Shown here in pieces: positions 30,892 through 38,147 of a DNA stretch of 38,922 nt (position 1 is the first letter of the stretch; the number at the start of each line of letters is the position of its first letter). The stretch covers positions 1 through 38,922 of the forward strand of contig CAMEZQ010000019.1 of assembly GCA_945947915.1 (NCBI GenBank), in the 5' to 3' direction. Position numbers and translations under genes: made by a program. This stretch comes from an uncultured Clostridia bacterium (GTDB lineage: Bacteria; Bacillota; Clostridia; Oscillospirales; Butyricicoccaceae). A model generated the notes under the pieces. The model ran no database searches and had not been told where the DNA came from. It was given only the letters and a program-made list of their open reading frames with translations.

Positions 30892-30924
30892 ATTAAATAT
30901 ATGAAATAACGGAGAGAGGCGTTG

Positions 30925-31530
30925 ATGAACGTGAAACTGGAAAACAGAAATGATGGAAACCGGGCTTTGACCGGCTTTTTTGCCGTGGTGATCCTTCTGT
31001 CTGCGGCGGCCGAGACCATGATCTGCCGGGGCGGTCCGGAGTGGCTCTATCTTGTTTTGATGTGGATACCCGCGCTGGCGGCGGCCGCGGCAAATCTCGC
31101 GGCTTGGCGGGAGAACGGCGGGCCTTTTTCGGTGAAGCGGCTGCTTGCCGGAGGCGGCCTGCGGAAATGCAGGCTGCGCTATGTGCTGCTGGGCTGCCTG
31201 CTGCCTCTGGTCTATCTGCTGATCCCCTACATGGTGTACTGGCGGCTTTATCCGGAGAATTTCGCCTATCACGGCGTGCCCCTGGCCGCTGTGCTCAAAG
31301 ATATCCTGCCCGTATTGGTGATCGGCACTTTCATGTCCATGCTGTCGGCGCTGGGCGAGGAGATCGGCTGGCGCGGCTTTATGGTCCCCGCGCTGCATGA
31401 GCGGCTGGGGCTGAACAAAACCCTGCTGATCTCCAGCCTGTTCTGGTGCGGCTGGCATCTGCCCCTGCTGATCGGCGGCGGCTATATGCAGAGGAAAGAT
31501 GCCTGTAAAATAGCAATTGTAAACGGATAA
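30925..31530 (+). pseudogene. CPBP (CAAX-like) intramembrane protease, C-terminally truncated
   Basis: The N-terminal ~190 residues are good CPBP sequence: four or five membrane helices, motif 1 GEEIGWRGFMVPAL near residues 148-161, and motif 2 FWCGWHLPLLIGGG near 172-185, carrying the Glu pair, Arg and His of the active site. After GGGYM the frame goes into a short unrelated tail (QRKDACKIAIVNG) and stops, so motif 3 (N/D in a late helix) and ~80 residues are lost. The ATG at 30925 follows GGAGAGAGG. The next ORF starts in the middle of a different membrane protein. Without motif 3, activity is doubtful. Confidence 0.75.
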
Positions 31531-31564
31531 CATACGCAAATACATAAAGATTTAAGGAGAAACG

Positions 31565-31969
31565 ATTACCTGCCTGTATCTGTCCAAAGACAACGATCTG
31601 ATGCTCTCCCTGCCCATTCCGGTCCATGTGCTGATGACAGCCCGCCTGCTGACGGTCTATCTTATGGGACTGATGTATTCCATCGTCGCCATCCTCCCCG
31701 CCGTGATCGTTTACTGGTGCAGCGCGGCCCTGTCGGCCGGCGTGGTTTTCGGCGGTCTGCTGATGATCTTCCTCATCTCGGTCATCGTGCTGACGTTGTC
31801 CTGCGCGCTGGGCTGGGTGGTGGCCAAAATCAGCCAAAGGCTCCGCCATAAGAGCCTGATCACCGTCATCGTGTCGCTGGCCTTCTTCGGCGGGGTCACG
31901 CTGGCTCTGTGCGCTCTGCTTTGGCTCTGGCTGAAAAAACAGGGCTGCAGCCGCCTGGCCGCGCTGTAA
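31565..31969 (+). pseudogene. fragment of an ABC-2-type exporter permease
   Basis: The frame begins abruptly with CLYLSKDNDLMLSLPIPVHV, which in full-length 'putative ABC exporter' permeases is an internal segment after the first helices. It continues through three or four transmembrane helices (LLTVYLMGLMYSIVAILPAV; GVVFGGLLMIFLISVIVLTL) and a cytoplasmic loop (KISQRLRHKSLITVI), then stops at 31969. Normal members have 450-550 residues. A good AAGGAG sits at 31554 but is followed by no ATG (nearest is an internal ATG at 31601), as if the 5' coding part were deleted. The associated ATPase gene is absent from the window. Confidence 0.65.
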
Positions 31970-31991
31970 AAAGTATTCGGAGGAAACAAAC

Positions 31992-32705
31992 ATGGAAACA
32001 CTCAAAAGGTCACTGACTGTGGTGCTGGCTGTCGCGGCCGTTCTGGCGGCAGTATTTCTGGCCGGACGCTATGGATGGAAGTTAAGCGGCTTCCGGGCCT
32101 GCCAGGGCGCGGGCATCGACTGTGTGGAAGTCGATGAAAAGGCCGTGCATATCACAGGCTTCTACCCCGGTTCCTTCCCCGAGGGATTCTGCGGATATTA
32201 CGCCCAGGAACAGGACAGCAGGCTCTATGTGGGCTTCCGGTTCAGCGCCGTATTCGGCTTTTTTGAAACGGGGGATTTTGACGTCACCATCCCGGTCGAG
32301 GGTGAGATCCGCGAGGTGATCCTGAAAACCAGTATGAACGAAACGCGCATCTGGCAGGCCGGGACCGGCGCTCTGCCCCAGAGCGAGCAGTATGGCATCT
32401 ATGTGAAGCTGGAGTCGACCGAACTGTATTCCGTTGAAATATCCTACGAGGGCTTCAGCGGAGCGGTGAGCCGCGCCGATTCCATGGCCATGGAAGTCGG
32501 AGAATACTGCTTCATGGACAACGATATCATGATGGCCGCCAAGGATGCAGATGCTCCGGTGCCCTTTACCATCACTGTGAAAGATATGGATGGCAGGATC
32601 GTGGCATCCGGCAAATTCTCCTTTGACGCCAATATGGAAAAACTGTATCTGACTGTCACGGCAGACGGCAGAATCCTGGAGGATACAAAGGATGCATCTG
32701 AATAA
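31992..32705 (+). CDS. membrane-anchored protein of the TetR locus (237 aa)
   Basis: 237 aa with one N-terminal transmembrane helix (SLTVVLAVAAVLAAVFLAGR) and a beta-rich extracytoplasmic domain (about residues 35-230) with repeated strand/turn patterns (EGEIREVILKTSMNETRIWQ; FTITVKDMDGRIVASGKF). It looks like an accessory or sensor subunit of an exporter, but I do not recognise the family. The ATG follows GGAGGAAACAA. Its last codons contain the ribosome site and start of the next small gene, so they are coupled. Confidence 0.75.
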   Translation: METLKRSLTVVLAVAAVLAAVFLAGRYGWKLSGFRACQGAGIDCVEVDEKAVHITGFYPGSFPEGFCGYYAQEQDSRLYVGFRFSAVFGFFETGDFDVTIPVEGEIREVILKTSMNETRIWQAGTGALPQSEQYGIYVKLESTELYSVEISYEGFSGAVSRADSMAMEVGEYCFMDNDIMMAAKDADAPVPFTITVKDMDGRIVASGKFSFDANMEKLYLTVTADGRILEDTKDASE

Positions 32706-32862
32706 GAGATCCATTCTCGAATGGGTCTGCGGCGGCGCCGCCGCCGTCGTCATGGCCGCCGGCGTGCTGCTGGGTGTCATCGCGCTTGCGATCTATCCCA
32801 TCAAAGCAGTCCGTGAACTGGAGAACGGAACGTCAAACACCGGCGAAAGGAGCACATCATGA
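32692..32862 (+). CDS. small single-pass membrane protein (56 aa)
   Basis: The ATG at 32692 overlaps the end of the preceding gene and follows GGAGG at nine bases. The 56-aa product (MHLNKRSILEWVCGGAAAVV, then MAAGVLLGVIALAIYPIKAV) has one transmembrane helix and a short polar C-terminus. Its TGA overlaps the next ATG (ATGA at 32859-32862). It is tightly nested between two membrane genes, a layout typical of small subunits of ABC-export operons. No family is known to me. Confidence 0.7.
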   Translation: MHLNKRSILEWVCGGAAAVVMAAGVLLGVIALAIYPIKAVRELENGTSNTGERSTS

Positions 32863-34949
32863 AAACAAGGATCCTGTGGAATGATCTGAAGGGAAGTCCT
32901 CTTCCGGCTGCCGCCACCTGGCTTTTTATGGCGGCAAGCGCGTTTCTGTTTGCCCTGACCTGCTTTCTGGCCATCGGGCTGCTGGGGGCGATGGATACGC
33001 TGATGGAAGCGGCCCAGACGCCGGATTTTCTGCAGATGCACGCCGGGGAGATCGACGAGACGGCCCTTGCCCGATTTGCCGACGAACAGCCGCAGGTGCG
33101 GGCGTATCAGACTTTGTGCTTTCTGAATCTGGAGAACAGTTCCATCGTCCTGGGCGGTTACTCCCTGGCCGACAGCACCCAGGACAACGGCGTCTGTGTC
33201 CAGAGCCGGCAGTTTGATTACCTGGTGGATCTGGGGAACCGTGTGATCGGCGGGGTGCAGCGCGGAGAGATCTATGTCCCCGTCTGTTACCGGCAGATGT
33301 TCGGCCTGGACGCGGGGGAGACGGTGCAGATCGGCCGGATAGAGTTTACCATCGCCGGCTTTCTGCGGGATTCCCAGATGAACGCCATGATGGCGTCCTC
33401 CAAGCGGTTTCTGGTGTGCGGCGCGGACTATGAACGGCTGAAAAGCGCGGGCAGCGAAGAATATCTGATCGAATTCCTGCTGGAAGAAGGCGCCGATGTG
33501 CATGCCCTGGCCACAGCCTACACCGACGCCGGGCTGCCCGCCGACGGGCCGGCCATCACGAAGCCGCTGATCCGCATGATGAATGGGCTTTCGGACGGGC
33601 TGATGATCCTGGTGATCCTTCTGGTGAGCGTGGTGGTGCTGCTGATCTCCATGCTCTGTATCCGGTTCACGCTGCTGACACAGCTGGAGGCAGACCGGAA
33701 GGAGATCGGCATGATGAAGGCCATCGGGCTGCCCGGAAAAGAGATCCGCGGGCTCTGTTTTCTGAAATTCCTGGCCCTTTCCGGGCTGGGGGCTGTGTGC
33801 GGCCTGGTTTTGGCATTTCTGCTGAAAGGACCCATATCCGCGCAGATGCGGGAGCTGTACGGTGCGGCTGAAAACGGACGGACAGGCTTCCTGGCGGCGC
33901 TGGCCGGCGCCGCGCTGACGGAGGGGGTTCTGCTTCTCTCCGTCCGGCGGACGCTGAAAAGCACGGAAAAGCTCTCGGCGGCAGAGGCGCTGACCGGACG
34001 GCGCGGGAACGGCAGAGGGCGCCGGCTGCCTTCTCCGCAGTATGGCATCGTCGCGCTGGTGGTGGCTTTGGGGATGTTCCTGATGGCCCTGCCGCAGAAT
34101 ATTCTGAGCACCATCTCCTCTCCGCGGTTTGTCACCTACATGGGCATCGGAGACGGCGAGATCCGCCTGGATATCCGGCAGACGGAGGATATCGCGGGCA
34201 AGACGGAACAGGTGGAAAAGCTGCTGGCGGCGGATCAGGCGGCGGACCGCTTCACCGTGCTGCAAAAGCAGTCCTGCCGCGCCGTCCTGCCCGACGGCTC
34301 TTACGCCGCGCTGCAGGTGGAGCAGGGCGACCATACCGTCTTTCCGGTCTCTTATGTCACAGGGGAAGCGCCAAAAGCGAACAACGAGATTGCCCTCTCC
34401 GGCCTGTGCGCGGAGGAGCTGGGCTTATCCGTGGGGGACCGGCTTGTGCTTTTGACCGATGAGACCCCGCGGGAATACACCGTCTGCGGCATTTATTCAG
34501 ACATCACCAACGGAGGAAAAACGGCAAAGGCCGCGTCCCTGCCCGGCGACGGGACACCCATGTGGAGGAAAACGGGTATGAGATCGCCGGCGAGATCCGG
34601 GAGAGCTATATCGACGGGGTCTGGAACAAAGCGGATGAGAGCCAGTGGCTGTCGGAGATCCAGGTGCCGGTCAGAAGAAAAATGGAAGCCTTTCCCGGCT
34701 GAACGCCGGTTATCAAGATCAAAGATCAAAAAAACAGGCGCCGGGGAAACCCATCCCCGGCGCCTGCTGCATGATTCAGATTTTGAACGCATCTTTGCGC
34801 CTTTAGCCGGCTTCTGCCGGCGTTGCCTGCTGATCTTGTATACGGCAGCATATCCTGCTGACGATCATTTGAACGACCCTATGAGAAAAAGAACGGCCAG
34901 CACAGCGAGGATCCCCGGCAGACAACCGCTGCCGCGGCTGCCGGAATGA
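32859..34949 (+). CDS. FtsX/MacB-type ABC permease, truncated and joined to foreign sequence
   Basis: About 565 residues of a large FtsX-like permease remain: a first helix (AAATWLFMAASAFLFALTCF), a MacB-like extracytoplasmic domain, three helices of the first FtsX domain (SDGLMILVILLVSVVVLLIS; FLKFLALSGLGAVCGLVLAF), the conserved cytoplasmic ADRKEIGMMKAIGLPGKEI, then a helix starting the second half (YGIVALVVALGMFLMALPQN) and most of the second extracytoplasmic domain. After SLPGDGT (near 34555) the permease stops. The last ~130 codons read out of frame over unrelated DNA, so the final three helices are missing. The companion ATPase is also absent. The start is the ATG overlapping the small membrane gene's stop. 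Probably non-functional. Confidence 0.8.
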   Translation: MKTRILWNDLKGSPLPAAATWLFMAASAFLFALTCFLAIGLLGAMDTLMEAAQTPDFLQMHAGEIDETALARFADEQPQVRAYQTLCFLNLENSSIVLGGYSLADSTQDNGVCVQSRQFDYLVDLGNRVIGGVQRGEIYVPVCYRQMFGLDAGETVQIGRIEFTIAGFLRDSQMNAMMASSKRFLVCGADYERLKSAGSEEYLIEFLLEEGADVHALATAYTDAGLPADGPAITKPLIRMMNGLSDGLMILVILLVSVVVLLISMLCIRFTLLTQLEADRKEIGMMKAIGLPGKEIRGLCFLKFLALSGLGAVCGLVLAFLLKGPISAQMRELYGAAENGRTGFLAALAGAALTEGVLLLSVRRTLKSTEKLSAAEALTGRRGNGRGRRLPSPQYGIVALVVALGMFLMALPQNILSTISSPRFVTYMGIGDGEIRLDIRQTEDIAGKTEQVEKLLAADQAADRFTVLQKQSCRAVLPDGSYAALQVEQGDHTVFPVSYVTGEAPKANNEIALSGLCAEELGLSVGDRLVLLTDETPREYTVCGIYSDITNGGKTAKAASLPGDGTPMWRKTGMRSPARSGRAISTGSGTKRMRASGCRRSRCRSEEKWKPFPAERRLSRSKIKKTGAGETHPRRLLHDSDFERIFAPLAGFCRRCLLILYTAAYPADDHLNDPMRKRTASTARIPGRQPLPRLPE
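34556..34702 (+). pseudogene. C-terminal fragment of a GyrI-like effector-binding domain protein
   Basis: In another frame from the permease, codons from 34556 read THVEENGYEIAGEIRESY, then IDGVWNKADESQWLSEIQVP and VRRKMEAFPG before TGA. This is the end of a GyrI-like/TipAS effector-binding domain (the Y-E-I-x-G, R-E-x-Y and I-Q-x-P-V pattern). Its N-terminal ~100 residues are missing. It is fused directly to the truncated FtsX permease, showing a deletion between two formerly separate genes. Confidence 0.75.
34727..34767 (-). terminator. terminator downstream of the 50-aa minus-strand gene
   Basis: CAGGCGCCGGGG (34735-34746) and CCCCGGCGCCTG (34755-34766) form a perfect 12-bp stem, with seven T following on the minus strand. 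Confidence 0.85.
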
Positions 34950-35017
34950 TCCTTCCTGTCTTTTTCCATGATTTTCATGGCCATAAAATCGTCAAACCAA
35001 TCGTCGCTTTTTCCCAT
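34865..35017 (-). CDS. small membrane protein (50 aa)
   Basis: The minus-strand ATG (35017-35015) follows GGAGGGATACC. The product reads MGKSDDWFDDFMAMKIMEKD, RKDHSGSRGSGCLPGILAVL, then AVLFLIGSFK: an acidic amphipathic head and a C-terminal transmembrane helix. It was too short for most gene callers but has a strong ribosome site, a clear membrane segment and its own terminator ~100 bases downstream. Small acidic-head/TM proteins of this form occur widely in Firmicutes; the function is unknown. Confidence 0.7.
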   Translation of the reverse strand: MGKSDDWFDDFMAMKIMEKDRKDHSGSRGSGCLPGILAVLAVLFLIGSFK

Positions 35018-35474
35018 GGTATCCCTCCGTCAGGTTATGTTGTTCCTGTCGATCAAGTTTTCCCGAAAGACCAGACGCGGCGGGTGAAAGGCAGACCGCA
35101 AGAGAGCCGCAGTCGCCCGTCGACTGTCACAGAATGACCACAGGCTTTTCTTTCAGGCTGCAAGCCTGTCTGCAATTAGATTTTACTAAAGCAAAAACCT
35201 GGTGTCAATATATGAACTTTCGTTTAGAAAGCGAAGAATATATATTTTGTTTGTAATTTTAATAAATAGTATTTTTTATTTTTTCGGCCGGCTGTATTTC
35301 GGCAACGGCCCAAGCGCCGCCGTTTCGGGATCCGATGAAGAAGCAAATGATCATCTGCCGCATCCGCCGCTTTTTTGTGTATGGTTTTCGCTCTCTTGCA
35401 ATTCGGGGCATTTTCCAGTATGATTCCAGTATGATTATAAAATAAAAAGTATGTCATAAGCGAGGTGCCTCGCA
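35018..35474. other. AT-rich intergenic region with regulatory repeats
   Basis: 457 bases without a supportable gene (a 73-codon frame at 35202 lacks a ribosome site). It contains a CAGGCTT..AAGCCTG hairpin (about 35141-35168), an exact tandem duplication of CCAGTATGATT (35415-35425, 35426-35436), a TATAAAAT -10 element (35436-35443), and the palindrome GCGAGGTGCCTCGC just before the next ATG, overlapping its ribosome site. It presumably controls the LuxR gene. Confidence 0.55.
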
Positions 35475-37752
35475 ATGCCTGTCAAGCTGAATACAACTTA
35501 TATCTCCGGCGCACTGGCCGATAAGCTGTCCCATATTTCCGAATATCCGGTCACTTCCATCGTGGCGCCGATCGGATACGGAAAAACCAGAGCCATCCGC
35601 TGGTGGGCAGAGAACTGCCAAAAGAAGAAGCCGGATGCGCTGATCCTGCAGCAGATCATCGTCACGGATTCCCTGACGGATTTCTGGCGGGGGTTTTGCC
35701 GGAATCTGCGGGAATGGCCGGAACTGGAAAAGGATATGTCCGCGCTTGGATTCCCCGCAGATCCGCAGGCGCGGCAGCTGATGATGGAATTGCTGACCGA
35801 CGTCCTGGCCGGGAAATTCCACGATATTTTTTACATTATTGATGATCTGCACTTTCTGCCCGATCCCGCGTTTGCATCGCTGATCCTGTTTTTGAGCGAT
35901 CACCTGCCGGAGCGGACCCATATCATTCTGCTGTCCCGCAACGTGATCTTCGACCGGGCGGCGCAGATGAAGCTGGGCCCCCGCTTGTGGGAACTGAATG
36001 TGGACGATCTGCGGCTGGGCGAAACGGACCTCCGGGAATACGCGCGCCGGAGCGGCCAGCTTCTGAACGGCCGGGATGTGGATATGCTGGCCAACAGCAC
36101 CGAGGGCTGGTTCTCCATGGTCTATCTGAAGCTGCGGGCCTATACCCAGACCGGAAAATGGCCGGAAAACACCACCAATATCTATCCGCTGATCGACGAA
36201 GTGCTGCTTCGCCCTCTATCGGACCGCCAGCGGGAATTTCTGGTGCGGCTGGGTGTGCCGGACGATTTCACGATGGAAGAGGCAGAGTTCCTGTGGCCGG
36301 AGGATGACACCGCGGCGCTGTTGAGCCAGCTGACGGAGCAGAACGCCTTTATCACCTGTACCGACGGCGTGTACCGCTATCACAATATGCTGCGCTCCTG
36401 CGCACGGAAGAAGTTCTCAATGCTGCCCGGAAGAGTGCCAGCTGCGCCATCCGCAGGCGCTGCTGGTATTCATGCTGCTGCTCTTTTACGGCCGGGACAT
36501 CCCGGAAATGCAGCGGTATCACGCGCTGTTTCAGCGCAGCATGGCGCTTTGCACCGACCTTTCCCGGCAGGAGCAGGATCAGCTGGAGGGAGAGGCCCTG
36601 CTGCGCCTTTCTTTCCTGTGCTTCAACGACATCTCCGCCATGAGCGCCTATCACCGGCAGATCCGCGCTCTGATCCCCGCAGACCGCAACCCATGGACCC
36701 AGGGCTCGCCCTCCGTTCTGATGCTCTATCACAGCAAGAGCGGCGGCCTGGACCGGGAGAACGCCGAGATGCGGGAGTGTATGCCCATTTACAGCCGCGT
36801 TGCCAGCGGACACGGCAGCGGCGCGGCCACGGTCATGCAGGCCGAAACGGAATTTGTGCGGGGGAATCTGACCGACGCCGATATTCTCTGCCGCCAGGCC
36901 GGGGAACAGGCGCTGGAAGCGGGAGAATACAGCATTTATACTGCTGCGGCCTTTCTTGCTGCCCGGCTGGCGCTGTATGCGCAGCCGCCCCGGAACGGCT
37001 TTCCGATCCTGGACCACGCGGCGGATACCCTGCGCCGCGTCCACCAGTACCGTCTGATGACCACCGTGGAGCTGGGCAGGGGATGGCTGAGCGCCCTGCT
37101 GGGGCAGACCGAACAGCTTCCCGCGTGGCTGACGGCGGAGGGCGCCAGCATGTCGCAGGTGTTCCCGCTGATCGAGCCGGTCTTTCGGGCGATCGTGGGC
37201 CGCGTGCTGCTGGAGCAGGGCCAGTGGGCACAGGTCGCGGCCTGGACGCCCCGGCTGCTCCGGGCCTGCGATGCTTCCCGGTTCGTCCTGTGCGGCATTT
37301 ACGCCCACCTGCAGAACGCCGTGGCGCTGATGCATCTCGGAAAGGAACAGGCTGCGCGGCAGGCCCTCCGGGAGGCATGGACCCTGGCGCAGCCGGACGG
37401 CATCCTGCTGCCCTTCGCCGAGAGCGATCCCTGCCTGGACCCTCTGCTGGATGGGCTGGCGGAGGGAGAGGCCCGGGAGCGCCTGCGTACGCTGGCCGCA
37501 AGGTTCCGCGCCGGACGGGGAGACACCCGGCAGGAGCATGACCTTTTGGCACGGTACGGCCTGACGGAGCGGGAGCTGGAGATCGCCCGCCTGGCGGCCC
37601 AGCGCAAGAGCAGCCGGGAGATCGCCGAGGTTCTGAGCATTTCCGTCAAATCTGTCAACAACCGTCTGAACGCCGTCTATGAGAAGCTGGGGCTGGGCGG
37701 CGAAGGGCGGAACAAGCGGCAGGCACTCGCCAAGTTCATTAAAAACGCATAA
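35475..37752 (+). pseudogene. MalT-like LuxR-family regulator with an internal deletion and frameshift
   Basis: The first part (ATG 35475 to about 36430, ~318 residues) is the STAND-type ATPase: Walker A SIVAPIGYGKTRA near residues 28-40, Walker B IFYIIDDLHFL near 118-128, and the winged-helix region ending YRYHNMLRSCARKKFSM. Sequence then resumes in another frame (ECQLRHPQALLVFMLLLFYG) with the TPR-like domain and a full LuxR HTH at the end (GLTERELEIARLAAQRKSS, then IAEVLSISVKSVNNRLNAVY, KLGL). About 50 residues are missing at the join near 36424-36436. Intact relatives are ~800 aa. Two ORFs remain (35475-37541 and 36472-37752), neither able to give the whole protein. It is not certain whether this is a real mutation. 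Confidence 0.85.
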
Positions 37753-37762
37753 AGAGATCGGG

Positions 37763-37796
37763 AAAATTGGGGTAATCATTACCCTGCCCAATTTTT
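37763..37796 (+). terminator. terminator of the LuxR gene
   Basis: AAATTGGG..TAAT pairs with ATTA..CCCAATTT, followed by a T-run ending 37796, ten bases past the LuxR stop. Confidence 0.7.
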
Positions 37797-37797
37797 A

Positions 37798-37836
37798 AAC
37801 GCCACTGTATACTTTAGTTATACAGTGGCGTTTTTG
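37798..37836. terminator. second, perfect hairpin before the DUF2442 gene
   Basis: AACGCCACTGTATA (37798-37811) and TATACAGTGGCGTT (37819-37832) pair over 14 bases around CTTTAGT, followed by TTTTTGC. It abuts the first terminator; a tandem pair or the leader hairpin of the next gene. Confidence 0.7.
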
Positions 37837-37857
37837 CGGAAAGGAGGGTGAAGACTG

Positions 37858-38109
37858 ATGACGGGACCTCCCATCAAGTCAGTGGCGGCACACAGGGACT
37901 ATATTCTGCGCGTGGAATGGCGCAATGGCAGTACCACGCTGCTGAATATGCGTCCCAAACTGCAAAGCCCGCGCTTCGGCGCGCTGCGCGATGAAGCAGT
38001 CTGGAAGTCGGTGACTACGGATGGGCGGACCATCCGCTGGATCGATGCTATGGGCTTTTCCTACGAGATGGCGGAGTATGAGGTCAATCAATTCGCCAGC
38101 GGGCTGTGA
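37858..38109 (+). CDS. DUF2442 domain protein (83 aa)
   Basis: An 83-aa protein with AAAGGAGGGTGAAGACTG before the ATG. The sequence (SVAAHRDYILRVEWRNGST, then MRPKLQSPRFGALRDEAVW, WIDAMGFSYEMAE) matches DUF2442, a small fold of unknown function often found beside DUF4160 genes in toxin-antitoxin-like pairs. No DUF4160 partner is adjacent here; a large secreted-protein gene follows. Confidence 0.8.
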   Translation: MTGPPIKSVAAHRDYILRVEWRNGSTTLLNMRPKLQSPRFGALRDEAVWKSVTTDGRTIRWIDAMGFSYEMAEYEVNQFASGL

Positions 38110-38147
38110 ACCCCGCAGAAGGATCCAACTACCAAGGAGGGAACAAA

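Noticed and set aside
30112..31545. 477-codon minus-strand frame
   Set aside because: Antisense to tetR and the CPBP gene, with Gln/His-rich shadow composition and no ribosome site.
32793..34334. 513-codon minus-strand frame
   Set aside because: Antisense to the FtsX permease; no domain and typical shadow composition.
35202..35423. 73-codon plus-strand frame in the AT-rich region
   Set aside because: No ribosome site, unusual composition, overlaps the promoter area of the LuxR gene.
36352..37791. 479-codon minus-strand frame
   Set aside because: Antisense to the TPR/LuxR half of the regulator, whose HTH is unmistakable.
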